From NCBI RefSeq assembly GCF_051401765.1, contig NW_027480569.1, forward strand, positions 558,001-622,000: DNA of 64,000 bases, given 5' to 3'. This stretch comes from Calliopsis andreniformis. Its lineage: Eukaryota > Arthropoda > Insecta > Hymenoptera > Andrenidae. Positions 25,126 through 38,879 of the stretch are shown here, piece by piece; the first letter of the stretch is position 1; every line of letters begins with the position of its first letter. The translations under genes and the position numbers were made by a program. The notes below the pieces were generated by a model. The model worked only from the letters and a program-made list of their open reading frames with translations. It was not told where the DNA came from and searched no databases.

Positions 25126-26490
25126 GGATTGAGGATTGAGAATTGAGGATGGAGGATTGAGGATTGAGGATTGAGGATTGGGTATTGATGATTGAAGAAT
25201 GAGGATTGACGATTGAGGATTGAGGATTGAGGATTGAGAATTGAGAATTGAGGATTGAGGGTTGAGGATTGAGGACGAGGACTGACGGTTGAGGATTGAG
25301 GACGAGGACTGACGGTTGAGGATTGAGGTTTGAGGAACGAGGACTGAGGATTGAGGATTGAGGACTGGGGATTGACGATTGAGTATTGAAAATTGAGGAT
25401 TTATGACTGAGGATTGAGGATTGAGGATTGATGACTGAGGATTGAGGATTGATGAATGAGGATTGAGGATTGAGGATTAAGGATTGAGGTTTGATGATTG
25501 AGACCTGAGTAATGAGGTTTGAAGATTGAGGACTGAGGATTCAGGATTGAGGATTGAGAATGAGGGCTGAGGGTTGAGGATTGAGGTTTGACGACTGAGG
25601 ACTGAGGATTGAGGATTGAGGATTGAGGATTGAGGATTGAAGATTGTGTATTGAGGATTGAGCATTGAGCATTGAGGATCGAGTATTGAGGATTGGGGAT
25701 TGAAGATTGAGTATTGAGGATTGGAGATTGAGGATTGAGGATTGAGGATTGAGGATTGAGGATTGAAGATTGAGGATTGAGGATTGAGGATTGAATATTA
25801 AGGATTGAGGGTTGAAGATTGAATATTGATGACTGAAGATTGAGGATTGAGGATTGAGGGTTGTGGATTGAGGACGGGGACTGAGGGTTGAATATAGATG
25901 TTTGAGGTCTTAGGATTGAGGATTGAGGATTGAGGATTGAAGATTGAGGATTGGGTATTGAGGGTTGAAGAATGAGTATTGAGGATTGAGGATTGAAGAT
26001 TGAGGATTGCAAATTGAATATTGATGATTGAAGGTTGAGGACTGAGGATTGAGGGTTGTGGATTGAGGACGGGGACTGTGGGTTGAATATAGATGTTTGA
26101 GCTCTGAGAATTGAGGATTGAGGATTGAGGATTGAAGATTGAGGATTGGGTATTGAGGGTTGAAGAATGAGTATTGAGGTTTGAAGATTGAGTATTGGGG
26201 ATTGAATATTGAGGATTGAGGATTGAGGAGTGAGAATCGAAGATTGGGTATTGAGGATTGAAGATTGAGGATTGATGATTGAGGATTGAGGACTGAGGAT
26301 TGAGGATTGAAGATTGAGGATTGAGGGTGAGGATTGAAGATTGAGTATTGAGGATTGAAGGTTGAGGATTGAGGATTGAGGATTGAGGATTGAGGATTGA
26401 AGATTGAGGATTGAGGATAGAGGATTGAGGATTGAAGATTAAATGTTGAGGATTGAAGACTGAGGATTGAGTATTGAGGATTGAGCATTG
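25126..26490 (+). repeat. Family B segment without landmark boxes
   Basis: No gene. The part from about 25330 to 26240 follows 19.27-20.2 kb, including GAGACCTGAGTAATG and GGTCTTAGG. The end resembles 15.5 kb, with GATTAAATGTTGAGG. Confidence 0.72.
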
Positions 26491-27160
26491 AGGATTGAAG
26501 ATTGAGGACTGGGGATTGTGGATTGAAGATTGAGGATTAAAGATTGAGGATTGGGGATTGAGTATCTAGGATTGGAGATTGATTATTCAGGATTGAAGAT
26601 TGAGGATTGAGGATTGAGGATTGAGGATTGAGAATTGAGAATTGAGGATGAGGACTGACGGCTGAGGTTTGAGGTTTGAGGAATGAGGATTGAGGATTGA
26701 TGACTGAGGATTGAGGATTGATGATTGAGGATTGAGGATTGAGGATTGAGGATTGAGTATTGAGGATTGAGTGATGAGAATTCATGTTTGAGGATAGAGA
26801 CTTGAAGATTGCAGATTGAGTATTGAGTATTGAAATCTGTGAATTGATGTAATTCTATTGAGGATTGAGGATCGAGGATTGAGGATTGGGTATTGCGGAT
26901 TGAACATTGAGGATTGAGGATTGAGGATTGAGGATTGAGGACAGAAGATTGAATATTGATGATTGAAGGTTGAGGATTGAGGATTGAGGGTTGTGGATTG
27001 AGGACGAGGACTGAGGGTTGAGTATTGATGTTTGAGGTCTGAGGATTGGGGATTGAGGATTGAGAACTGAGGATTGAGGATTGAGGATTGAGAATTGATG
27101 ATTGAGGGCTGAGGGCTGAAGATTGAGGATTGGGTATTGAGGATTGAAGAATGAGGATTG
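26491..27160 (+). repeat. Shortened family C segment with L4
   Basis: No gene. The start follows the family C unit (GAGTATCTAGGATTGG, then TTGATTATTCAGG), but the middle of the unit is missing and the path reaches the L4 landmark (26832) early. From there it runs into TTGAGTATTGATGTTTGAGG, as in 12.3 and 22.3 kb. Confidence 0.72.
26832..26863 (+). repeat. L4 landmark
   Basis: In the shortened family C segment, with no L5 before it. Confidence 0.85.
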
Positions 27161-27309
27161 AGGATTTATGACTGAGGATTGAGGATTGAGGGTTGAGAAT
27201 TGAGGATTGAGGATTGAAGATTGAGTATAGAGGATTGAATATTGAGGATTGAGGATTGAGTATTGAGGATTGAGAATGAGGGCTGAGGGTTGAGGATTGA
27301 GGTTTGAGT

Positions 27310-27339
27310 ATAGCATCCTGAGAATTCAGGATATTCTAT
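27310..27339. repeat. L1 landmark, one arm mismatch
   Basis: The left arm begins ATAGCAT, a private change. The distant partner at 50368 has a normal arm but an altered loop. Confidence 0.88.
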
Positions 27340-28500
27340 TGAGCATTGAGAATTGAGGATTGATGGTTGAGTATTGAGAATTGAGGTTTGAGGATTGAGG
27401 ATTGAGTATTGAAGATTGAGGATTAATGATTGAGGATTCAGTATTGAGGATTGAGGATTGAGGATTGAGGATTGAAGATTGAGTATTGAGGATTGAAGAT
27501 TGAAGATTGAGGATTTAGGGTTGAGGATTGAGAATTGAGGATGGAGGATTGAGGATTGAGGATTGAGGATTGAGGATTGGGTATTGAGGATTGAAGAATG
27601 AGAATTGACGATTGAGGATTGAGTATTGAGGATTGAAGATTGAGTATTGACAATTGAAGGTTGATGATTGAGGATTGAGGACTGGGGATTGAGGATTGAG
27701 TATTGAGGATTGAGCATTGAGGATTGAAGATTGAGGACTGGGGATTGTGGATTGAAGATTGAGGATTAAAGATTGAGGATTGGGGATTAAGTATCTAGGA
27801 TTGGAGATTGATTATTCAGGATTGAAGATTGAGGATTGAGGATTGAGGATTGAGGATTGAGGATTGAGAATTGAGAATTGAGGATGAGGACTGACGGCTG
27901 AGGTTTGAGGTTTGAGGAATGAGGATTGAGGATTGATGACTGAGTATTGAGGATTGATGATTGAGGATTGAGGATTGAGGATTAAGGATTGAGGTTTGAT
28001 GATTGAGACCTGAGTAATGTGGTTTGAAGATTGAGGACTGAGGATTCAGGATTGAGGATTGAGAATGAGGGCTGAGGGTTGAGGATTGAGGTTTGACGAC
28101 TGAGGACTGAGGATTGAGGATTGAGGATTGAGGATTGAGGATTGAAGATTGTGTATTGAGGATTGAACATTGAGCATTGAGGATGGAGTATTGAGGATTG
28201 GGGATTGAAGATTGAGTATTGAGGATTGGAGATTGAGGATTGAGGATTGAGGATTGAGGATTGAGGATTGAAGATTGAGGATTGATCATTGAGGATTGAA
28301 TATTGAGGATTGAGGGTTGAAGATTGAATATTGATGATTGAAGATTGAGGATTGAGGATTGAGTATTGAGGATTGACGCTTGAGGATTGAGGGTTGAGGG
28401 TGTAGGATTGAAGATAGAGGACTGAGTGTTCAGGACTGAGTGTTGAGAATTGATGCTTGAGGTTTGAGATTTGATTATTGAATATTCTGGATTGAGTATT

Positions 28501-28531
28501 GAACCATCAGAATTCAGGATGCTCTATTGAG
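28501..28531 (+). repeat. L5 landmark
   Basis: Block P copy 2, 6749 bp after 21752. Confidence 0.84.
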
Positions 28532-28905
28532 TATTGAGAATTGAGGATTGATGGTTGAGTATTGAGGATTGATGGTTGAGTGTTGAGTGTAGAATATTGA
28601 GGATTGAAGATTGAGGATTGAGGATTGATGATTGAGGATTGAAGATTGATTATTGATGATTGAAGATTGAGGATTGAGGATTGAGGGTTGAGGATTGAGG
28701 ACGAGGACTGACGGTTGAGGATTGAGGTTTGGGGATTGAGAATTGAGGATTGAGGACTGAGGCTTGAGGATTGTGGATTGAAGACTGAAGATTGAGGATT
28801 GAGGATTGAGGATTGAGGATTGAGGATTGAGTATTGAGGATTGAGTGATGAGAATTCATGTTTGAGGATAGAGACTTGAAGATTGCAGATTGAGTATTGA
28901 GTATT

Positions 28906-28937
28906 GAAATCCGTGAATTGATGTAATTCTATTGAGG
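28906..28937 (+). repeat. L4 landmark
   Basis: Has GAAATCCGTG, a private T-to-C change; 405 bp after an L5. Confidence 0.85.
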
Positions 28938-29725
28938 ATTGAGGATCGAGGATTGAGGATTGGGTATTGCGGATTGAACATTGAGGATTGAGGATTGAGG
29001 ATTGAGGATTGAGGACAGAAGATTGAATATTGATGATTGAAGGTTGAGGATTGAGGATTGAGGGTTGTGGATTGAGGACGAGGACTGAGGGTTGAGTATT
29101 GATGTTTGAGGTCTGAGGATTGGGGATTGAGGATTGAGAACTGAGGATTGAGGATTGAGGATTGAGAATTGATGATTGAGGGCTGAGGGCTGAAGATTGA
29201 GGATTGGGTATTGAGGATTGGAGAATGAGGATTGAGGATTGAGGACTGAGGATTGAGGATTGCAGATTGAGTATTGAGGGCTGAAGATTGAGGATTGAGG
29301 ATTGAGGATTGAGGATTGAGGATTGAGGATTGAGGATTGAGGATTGAAGATTGAGTATCGGGGATTGAAGATTGACGATTGAGGATTGAGTATTGAGGAT
29401 TGAGGATTGAGCATTGAAGATTGAGGATTGGGGATTGAGGTTTGACGATTGAGGATTGAGTATTGAGGATTGAAGATTGAGTATTGATGATTCAAGATTG
29501 AGGATTGAGGATTGAGGGTTGAGGATTGAGGACGAGGACTGACGGTTGAGGATTGAGGTTTGAGGATCGAGGATTGAGGACTGAGGACTAGGGCTTGAGG
29601 ATTGACGATTGAGCATAGAGGATTGAAGACCGAGGACTGGCGGTTTAGGATTGAATATTGAGGATTGAGGATTGAGTATTGAGGATTGAGAATGAGGGCT
29701 GAGGGTTGAGGATTGAGGTTTGAGT

Positions 29726-29755
29726 ATAGAATCCTGAGAATTCAGGATATTCTAT
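29726..29755. repeat. L1 landmark, intact hairpin
   Basis: Perfect arms. First landmark of the 5.8-kb unit; its tandem twin is at 35541. Confidence 0.9.
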
Positions 29756-32371
29756 TGAGCATTGAGAATTGAGAATTGATGGTTGAGTATTGAGAATTGA
29801 GGTTTGAGGATTGAGGATTGAGTATTGAAGATTGAGTATTAATGATTGAGGATTCAGTATTGAGGATTGAGGATAGAGGATTGAGGATTGAAGATTGAGT
29901 ATTGAGGATTGAAGATTGAAGATTGAGGATTGAGGATTTAGCATTGAGGACTGAGGATTGGGGATTGAGGACTGACGATTGAGGATTGAGTACCGAGGAT
30001 TGCAGATTGAGTATTGACGATTGAAGATTGAGGATTGAGGATTGAGGGTTGAGGATTGAGGACGAGGACTGACGGTTGAGGATTGAGGATTGAGGATTGA
30101 GCAAAGAGGATTGAAGATTGAGGACTGGCGATTGAGGATTGAAGATTGAGGATTAAGGATTGAGGATTGGGGAGTGAGGATCTAGTATTGGAGATTGATT
30201 ATTGGGGATTGAAGATTGAGGATTGAGGATTGAGAATTGAGAATTGAGTATGAGGACTGAGGGTTGAGGTTTGAGGTTTGAGGAACGAGGATTTAGGATT
30301 GGAGATTGAGGATTGGGTATTGAGGATTGAACATTGAGGATTGAGGATTCCGAAATGAGGACTGAGGATTGAAGATTGAGGATTGAGTATTGAGTATTGA
30401 GAATTGAGGATTGAGGATTGAAGATTGAGTATTGAGGATTCAAGATTGAGGATTGAGGATTGAGGAATGAGGATTGAGTGTTGAAGGTTGAGGATTGAGG
30501 ATTGAAGAATGTGGATTGAGGATTGAGGATTGACGCTTGAGGATTGAGGATTGAAGATTGAGGATTGGGTATTGAGGATTGAACATTGAGGATTGAGGAT
30601 TCCGAATTGATGATTGAGGATTGAAGATTGAGGATTGAGTATTGAGTACTGAGAATTGAGGATTGAGTATTGAGGATTGAGCATTGAGGATTGAAGATTG
30701 AGGACTGGGGATTGTGGATTGAAGATTGAGGATTAAAGATTGAGGATTGGGGATTGAGTATCTAGGATTGGAGATTGATTATTCAGGATTGAAGATTGAG
30801 GATTGAGTATTGAGGATTGAGGATTGAGAATTGAGAATTGAGGATGAGGACTGACGGCTGAGGTTTGAGGTTTGAGGAATGAGGATCGAGGATTGATGAC
30901 TGAGGATTGAGGATTGAGGATTGAGGATTAAGGATTGAGGATTGATGATTGAGACCTGAGTAATGAGGTTTGAAGATTGAGGACTGAGGATTCAGGATTG
31001 AGGATTGAGAATGAGGGCTGAGGGTTGAGGATTGAGGTTTGACGACTGAGGACTGAGGATTGAGGATTGAGGATTGAGGATTGAGGATTGAAGATTGTGT
31101 ATTGAGGATTGATCATTGAGCATTGAGGATTGAGTATTGAGGATTGGGGATTGAAGATTGCAGTATTGAGGATTGGAGATTGAGGATTGAGGATTGAGGA
31201 TTGAGGATTGAGGATTGAAGATTGAGGATTGAGGATTGAGGATTGAATATTGAGGATTGAGGGTTGAAGATTGAATATTGATGATTGAAGATTGAGGATT
31301 GAGGATTGAGGGTTGTGGATTGAGGACGGGGACTGAGGGTTGAATATTGATGTTTGAGGTCTTAGGATTGAGGATTGAGGATTGAGGATTGAAGATTGAG
31401 GATTGGGTATTGAGGGTTGAAGAATGAGTATTGAGCATTGAGGATTGAGGATTGAGGATTGCAGATTGAATATTGATGATTGAAGATTGAGGATTGAGGA
31501 TTGAGGGTTGTGGATTGAGGACGGGGACTGTGGGTTGAATATAGATGTTTGAGCTCTGAGGATTGAGGATTGAGGATTGAGGATTGAAGATTGAGGTTTG
31601 GGTATTGAGGGTTGAAGAATGAGTATTGAGGATTGAGGGTTGAGTATTGAGGATTGCAGATTGAGTATTGAGGATTGAAGATTGAGGATTGAGGATTGAG
31701 GATTGAGGATTGAGGATTGAGGATTGAGGGTGTGGATTGAAGGTTGAGTATTGAGGATTGAAGATTGAGGATTGAGGATTGAGGTTTGAGGATTGAGGAT
31801 TGAGGAGTGAAGATTGAGGATTGAGGATAGAGGATTGAGGATTGAAGATTGAATAGTGAGGATTGAAGATTGAGGGTTGAGGATTGAGGATTGAGGATTG
31901 AGGATTTAGCATTGAGGACTGAGGATTGGGGATTGAGCATTGACGATTGAGGATTGAGTACTGAGGATTGCAGATTGAGTATTGACGATTGAAGATTGAG
32001 GATTGAGGATTGAGGGTTGAGGATTGAGGACGAGGACTGACGGTTGAGGATTGAGGATTGAGGACTGAGACTTGAGGGTTGAGGATTGAGCAAAGAGGAT
32101 TGAAGATTGAGGACTGGCGATTAAGGATTGAAGATTGAGGATTGGGTATTGAGGATTGAACATTGAGGATTGAGGATTCCGAATTGAGGACTGAGGATTG
32201 AAGATTGAGGATTGAGTATTAAGTATTGAGAATTGAGGATTGAGGATTGAAGATTGAGTATTGAGGATTCATGATTGAGGATTGAGGATTGAGGAATGAG
32301 GATTGAGTGTTGAAGGTTGAGGATTGAGGATTGAAGAATGAGGATTGAGGATTGAGGATTGAGGATTGAGG

Positions 32372-32811
32372 ATTCAGGATTGAGGATTGATGTTTGAAGA
32401 ACGAGGATTGAGGATTGAGGATTGAGGACTGAGGATTGACGACTGAGTATTGAAGATTGAGGATTTATGACTGAGGAGTGAGGATTGAGGATTGATGATT
32501 GAGGATTGAGGATTGAAGATTGAGTATAGAGGATTGAATATTGAGGATTGAAGATTGAGTATTGAGGATTGAGAATGAGGGCTGAGGGTTGAGGATTGAG
32601 GTTTGAGTATAGAATCCTGAGAATTCAGGATATTCTATTGAGCATTGAGACTTGAGGATTGATGGTTGAGTATTGAGAATTGAGGTTTGAGGATTGAGGA
32701 TTGAGTATTGAAGATTGAGGATTAATGATTGAGGATTGAGTATTGAGGATTGAGGATTGAGGATTGAGGATTGAGGATTGCAGATTGAGTATTGAGGATT
32801 GAAGATTGAGG
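32372..32811 (+). repeat. Hairpin subunit 1 of 3 (440 bp)
   Basis: The subunit starts at ATTCAGGATTGAGG, runs through GTTTGAAGAACGAGG and the L1 hairpin at 32609, and ends where the same start word recurs at 32812. Confidence 0.86.
32609..32638. repeat. L1 landmark, intact hairpin (triple 1)
   Basis: Perfect arms. It is followed by AGCATTGAGACTTGAGG, a flank variant shared with the second of the triple but not the third. Confidence 0.9.
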
Positions 32812-33286
32812 ATTCAGGATTGAGGATTGATGTTTGAAGAACGAGGATTGAGGATTGAGCATTGAGGACTGAGGATTGACGACTGAGTATTGAAGATTGA
32901 GGATTTATGACTGAGGATTGAGGATTGAGGATTGATGATTGAGGATTGAGGATTGAAGATTGAGTATAGAGGATTGAATATTGAGGATTGAAGATTGAGT
33001 ATTGAGGATTGAGAATGAGGGCTGAGGGTTGAGGATTGAGGTTTGAGTATAGAATCCTGAGAATTCAGGATATTCTATTGAGCATTGAGACTTGAGGATT
33101 GATGGTTGAGTATTGAGAATTGAGGTTTGAGGATTGACGATTGAGTATTGAAGATTGAGGATTAATGATTGAGGATTGAGTATTGAGGATTGAGGATTGA
33201 GGATTGAGGATTGAAGAATGAGGATTGAGGATTGAGGATTGAGGATTGAGGATTGCAGATTGAGTATTGAGGATTGAAGATTGAGG
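32812..33286 (+). repeat. Hairpin subunit 2 of 3 (475 bp)
   Basis: Same content as the previous subunit with the hairpin at 33049. It is longer by 35 bp, exactly five heptamers, inserted near 33205-33245 with the marker GAAGAATGAGG. Confidence 0.86.
33049..33078. repeat. L1 landmark, intact hairpin (triple 2)
   Basis: Perfect arms, 440 bp after the first of the triple, with the same GAGACTTGAGG flank. Confidence 0.9.
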
Positions 33287-33690
33287 ATTCAGGATTGAGG
33301 ATTGATGTTTGAAGAACGAGGATTGAGGATTGAGGATTGAGGACTGAGGATTGACGACTGAGTATTGAAGGTTGAGGATTTATGACTGAGGATTGAGGAT
33401 TGAGGATTGATGATTGAGGATTGAGGATTGAAGATTGAGTATAGAGGATTGAATATTGAGGATTGAAAATTGAGTATTGAGGATTGAGAATGAGGGCTGA
33501 GGGTTGAGGATTGAGGTTTGAGTATAGAATCCTGAGAATTCAGGATATTCTATTGAGCATTGAGAATTGAGGATTGATGGTTGAGTATTGAGAATTGAGG
33601 TTTGAGGATTGAGGATTGAGTATTGAAGATTGAGGATTAATGATGAGGATTGAGTATTGAGGATTGAGGATTGAGGATTGAGGATTGAGG
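33287..33690 (+). repeat. Hairpin subunit 3 of 3 (partial)
   Basis: Hairpin at 33524. A one-heptamer change precedes it (GAAAATTG for GAAGATTG near 33463), and GATGAGG at 33642 marks a T deletion not seen in the first two. The subunit then leaves the pattern and enters family B. Confidence 0.82.
33524..33553. repeat. L1 landmark, intact hairpin (triple 3)
   Basis: Perfect arms, 475 bp after the second. The flank reads GAGAATTGAGG. Confidence 0.9.
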
Positions 33691-34644
33691 ATTGAAGATT
33701 GAGGATTGAGGATAGAGGATTGAGGATTGAAGATTGAATATTAAGGATTGAAGACTGAGGATTGAGGATTGAGGATTGAGGATTCAGGATGTAGTATTGG
33801 AGGTTGATTATTGGGGATTGAAGATTGAGGGTTGAGGATTGAGAATTGAGAATTGAGGATGAGAACTGAGAGTTGAGGATTGAGGTTTGAGGAACGAGGA
33901 TTGAGGATTGAGGATTGAGGACTGGGGATTCACGATTGAGTAGTGAAGATTGAGGATTTATGACTGAGGATTGAGGATTGAGGATTGAGGATTGAGGATT
34001 GAGGGTTGAAGATTGAGTATTGAGGATTGAATATTGAGGATTGAGGATTGAGGAGTGAGAATCGAAGATTGGGTATTGAGGATTGAGGATTGAGGATTGA
34101 TGATTGAGGATTGAGGACTGAGGATTGAGGATTGAAGATTGAGGATTGAGAATTGAGGATGGAGGATTGAGGATTGAGGATTGAGGATTGGGTATTGATG
34201 ATTGAAGAATGAGGATTGACGATTGAGTATTGAGGATTGAGGATTGAGAATTGAGAATTGAGGATTGAGGGTTGAGGATTGAGGACGAGGACTGACGGTT
34301 GAGGATTGAGGACGAGGACTGACGGTTGAGGATTGAGGTTTGAGGTTTGATGATTGAGGATTGAGGACTGAGGATTGAGGATTGAGTATTGAGGATTGAG
34401 CATTGAGGATTGAAGATTGAGTATTGATGATTGAGGGTTGAGGATTGAGGATTGAGGATTGAGGATTGAGGATTGACGATCGAGGATTGGGGATTGAGGA
34501 TTGAGGATTGAGAATTGCCAAAATCGAAGATTGAGTATTGAGGATTGAGGATTGAAGAATGAGGACTGAGTGTTGAGGGTTGAGTGATGAGAATTGATGT
34601 TTGTGGATGGAGACTTGAAGATTGAAGATTGAGGATTGAGTATT

Positions 34645-34675
34645 GAAAGCAGGGAATTCAGGATATTCTATTGAG
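34645..34675 (+). repeat. L3 landmark
   Basis: Near the end of 5.8-kb copy 1. Confidence 0.86.
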
Positions 34676-35540
34676 TATTGAGTATTGAGGATTGATGATT
34701 GAGTATTGAGGATTGAGGATTGAGGATTGAAGATTGAGTATTGAAGATTGAAGATTGAGGATTGAGGATTCAGGGTTGAGGATTGAGGACGAGGACAGAC
34801 GGTTGAGGATTGAGGTTTGAGTATTGAGGTTTGAGGATTGAGGACTGAGGATTGAAGATTGAGGATTGAGGATTGAGGGTTGTGGATTGAGGACGGGGAC
34901 TGAGGGTTGAATATAGATGTTTGAGGTCTGAGGATTGGGGATTGAGGATTGAGAACTGAGGATTGAGGATTGAGGATTGAGAATTGATGATTGAGGGCTG
35001 AGGGCTGAAGATTGAGGATTGGGTATTGAGGATTGGAGAATGAGGATTGAGGATTGAGGACTGAGGATTGAGGATTGCAGATTGAGTATTGAGGGCTGAA
35101 GATTGAGGATTGAGGATTGAGGATTGAGGATTGAGGATTGAGGATTGAGGATTGAGGATTGAAGATTGAGTATCGGGGATTGAAGATTGACGATTGAGGA
35201 TTGAGTATTGAGGATTGAGGATTGAGCATTGAAGATTGAGGATTGGGGATTGAGGTTTGACGATTGAGGATTGAGTATTGAGGATTGAAGATTGAGTATT
35301 GATGATTCAAGATTGAGGATTGAGGATTGAGGGTTGAGGATTGAGGACGAGGACTGACGGTTGAGGATTGAGGTTTGAGGATCGAGGATTGAGGACTGAG
35401 GACTAGGGCTTGAGGATTGACGATTGAGCATAGAGGATTGAAGACCGAGGACTGGCGGTTTAGGATTGAATATTGAGGATTGAGGATTGAGTATTGAGGA
35501 TTGAGAATGAGGGCTGAGGGTTGAGGATTGAGGTTTGAGT

Positions 35541-35570
35541 ATAGAATCCTGAGAATTCAGGATATTCTAT
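35541..35570. repeat. L1 landmark, intact hairpin
   Basis: Perfect arms; 5815 bp after its twin at 29726. Confidence 0.9.
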
Positions 35571-38409
35571 TGAGCATTGAGAATTGAGAATTGATGGTTG
35601 AGTATTGAGAATTGAGGTTTGAGGATTGAGGATTGAGTATTGAAGATTGAGGATTAATGATTGAGGATTCAGTATTGAGGATTGAGGATAGAGGATTGAG
35701 GATTGAAGATTGAGTATTGAGGATTGAAGATTGAAGATTGAGGATTGAGGATTTAGCATTGAGGACTGAGGATTGGGGATTGAGGACTGACGATTGAGGA
35801 TTGAGTACCGAGGATTGCAGATTGAGTATTGACGATTGAAGATTGAGGATTGAGGATTGAGGGTTGAGGATTGAGGACGAGGACTGACGGTTGAGGATTG
35901 AGGATTGAGGATTGAGCAAAGACGATTGAAGATTGAGGACTGGCGATTGAGGATTGAAGATTGAGGATTAAGGATTGAGGATTGGGGAGTGAGGATCTAG
36001 TATTGGAGATTGATTATTGGGGATTGAAGATTGAGGATTGAGGATTGAGAATTGAGAATTGAGTATGAGGACTGAGGGTTGAGGTTTGAGGTTTGAGGAA
36101 CGAGGATTTAGGATTGGAGATTGAGGATTGGGTATTGAGGATTGAACATTGAGGATTGAGGATTCCGAAATGAGGACTGAGGATTGAAGATTGAGGATTG
36201 AGTATTGAGTATTGAGAATTGAGGATTGAGGATTGAAGATTGAGTATTGAGGATTCAAGATTGAGGATTGAGGATTGAGGAATGAGGATTGAGTGTTGAA
36301 GGTTGAGGATTGAGGATTGAAGAATGTGGATTGAGGATTGAGGATTGACGCTTGAGGATTGAGGATTGAAGATTGAGGATTGGGTATTGAGGATTGAACA
36401 TTGAGGATTGAGGATTCCGAATTGATGATTGAGGATTGAAGATTGAGGATTGAGTATTGAGTACTGAGAATTGAGGATTGAGTATTGAGGATTGAGCATT
36501 GAGGATTGAAGATTGAGGACTGGGGATTGTGGATTGAAGATTGAGGATTAAAGATTGAGGATTGGGGATTGAGTATCTAGGATTGGAGATTGATTAGTCA
36601 GGATTGAAGATTGAGGATTGAGTATTGAGGATTGAGGATTGAGAATTGAGAATTGAGGATGAGGACTGACGGCTGAGGTTTGAGGTTTGAGGAATGAGGA
36701 TCGAGGATTGATGACTGAGGATTGAGGATTGAGGATTGAGGATTAAGGATTGAGGATTGATGATTGAGACCTGAGTAATGAGGTTTGAAGATTGAGGACT
36801 GAGGATTCAGGATTGAGGATTGAGAATGAGGGCTGAGGGTTGAGGATTGAGGTTTGACGACTGAGGACTGAGGATTGAGGATTGAGGATTGAGGATTGAG
36901 GATTGAAGATTGTGTATTGAGGATTGATCATTGAGCATTGAGGATTGAGTATTGAGGATTGGGGATTGAAGATTGCAGTATTGAGGATTGGAGACTGAGG
37001 ATTGAGGATTGAGGATTGAGGATTGAGGATTGAAGATTGAGGATTGAGGATTGAGGATTGAATATTGAGGATTGAGGGTTGAAGATTGAATATTGATGAT
37101 TGAAGATTGAGGATTGAGGATTGAGGGTTGTGGATTGAGGACGGGGACTGAGGGTTGAATATTGATGTTTGAGGTCTTAGGATTGAGGATTGAGGATTGA
37201 GGATTGAAGATTGAGGATTGGGTATTGAGGGTTGAAGAATGAGTATTGAGCATTGAGGATTGAGGATTGAGGATTGCAGATTGAATATTGATGATTGAAG
37301 ATTGAGGATTGAGGATTGAGGGTTGTGGATTGAGGACGGGGACTGTGGGTTGAATATAGATGTTTGAGCTCTGAGGATTGAGGATTGAGGATTGAGGATT
37401 GAAGATTGAGGTTTGGGTATTGAGGGTTGAAGAATGAGTATTGAGGATTGAGGGTTGAGTATTGAGGATTGCAGATTGAGTATTGAGGATTGAAGATTGA
37501 GGATTGAGGATTGAGGATTGAGGATTGAGGGTGTGGATTGAAGGTTGAGTATTGAGGATTGAAGATTGAGGATTGAGGATTGAGGTTTGAGGATTGAGGA
37601 TTGAGGAGTGAAGATTGAGGATTGAGGATAGAGGATTGAGGATTGAAGATTGAATAGTGAGGATTGAAGATTGAGGGTTGAGGATTGAGGATTGAGGATT
37701 GAGGATTTAGCATTGAGGACTGAGGATTGGGGATTGAGCATTGACGATTGAGGATTGAGTACTGAGGATTGCAGATTGAGTATTGACGATTGAAGATTGA
37801 GGATTGAGGATTGAGGGTTGAGGATTGAGGACGAGGACTGACGGTTGAGGATTGAGGATTGAGGACTGAGACTTGAGGGTTGAGGATTGAGCAAAGAGGA
37901 TTGAAGATTGAGGACTGGCGATTAAGGATTGAAGATTGAGGATTGGGTATTGAGGATTGAACATTGAGGATTGAGGATTCCGAATTGAGGACTGAGGATT
38001 GAAGATTGAGGATTGAGTATTAAGTATTGAGAATTGAGGATTGAGGATTGAAGATTGAGTATTGAGGATTCATGATTGAGGATTGAGGATTGAGGAATGA
38101 GGATTGAGTGTTGAAGGTTGAGGATTGAGGATTGAAGAATGAGGATTGAGGATTGAGGATTGAGGATTGAGGATTCAGGATTGAGGATTGATGTTTGAAG
38201 AACGAGGATTGAGGATTGAGGATTGAGGACTGAGGATTGACGACTGAGTATTGAAGATTGAGGATTTATGACTGAGGAGTGAGGATTGAGGATTGATGAT
38301 TGAGGATTGAGGATTGAAGATTGAGTATAGAGGATTGAATATTGAGGATTGAAGATTGAGTATTGAGGATTGAGAATGAGGGCTGAGGGTTGAGGATTGA
38401 GGTTTGAGT

Positions 38410-38439
38410 ATAGAATCCTGAGAATTCAGGATATTCTAT
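38410..38439. repeat. L1 landmark, intact hairpin
   Basis: Perfect arms; twin of 32609 at 5801 bp. Confidence 0.9.
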
Positions 38440-38849
38440 TGAGCATTGAGACTTGAGGATTGATGGTTGAGTATTGAGAATTGAGGTTTGAGGATTGAGG
38501 ATTGAGTATTGAAGATTGAGGATTAATGATTGAGGATTGAGTATTGAGGATTGAGGATTGAGGATTGAGGATTGAGGATTGCAGATTGAGTATTGAGGAT
38601 TGAAGATTGAGGATTCAGGATTGAGGATTGATGTTTGAAGAACGAGGATTGAGGATTGAGCATTGAGGACTGAGGATTGACGACTGAGTATTGAAGATTG
38701 AGGATTTATGACTGAGGATTGAGGATTGAGGATTGATGATTGAGGATTGAGGATTGAAGATTGAGTATAGAGGATTGAATATTGAGGATTGAAGATTGAG
38801 TATTGAGGATTGAGAATGAGGGCTGAGGGTTGAGGATTGAGGTTTGAGT

Positions 38850-38879
38850 ATAGAATCCTGAGAATTCAGGATATTCTAT
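38850..38879. repeat. L1 landmark, intact hairpin
   Basis: Perfect arms; twin of 33049 at 5801 bp. Confidence 0.9.

Larger units (their letters stand above)
27161..29103 (+). repeat. Dispersed block P, copy 2, first part
   Basis: This begins a 3.4-kb match (27161 to about 30610) with 50201 to about 53680 at offsets of 23044-23058 bp. Landmarks are an L1 variant (27310), L5 (28501) and L4 (28906). The last part of block P (29104-30610) lies inside the first 5.8-kb unit. No gene. Confidence 0.84.
29104..34918 (+). repeat. 5.8-kb tandem higher-order unit, copy 1
   Basis: Aligned words recur 5815 bp later: GGGGATTGAGGATTGAGAAC at 29122 and 34937, and L1 at 29726 and 35541. After a 14-bp contraction in copy 2 near 37523, the offset is 5801: L3 at 34645 and 40446, and triple L1 at 32609, 33049 and 33524 against 38410, 38850 and 39325. 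The unit is a composite of the block P tail, a 30.66-32.35 kb mosaic, three hairpin-bearing subunits and a family B end. No gene. Confidence 0.92.
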
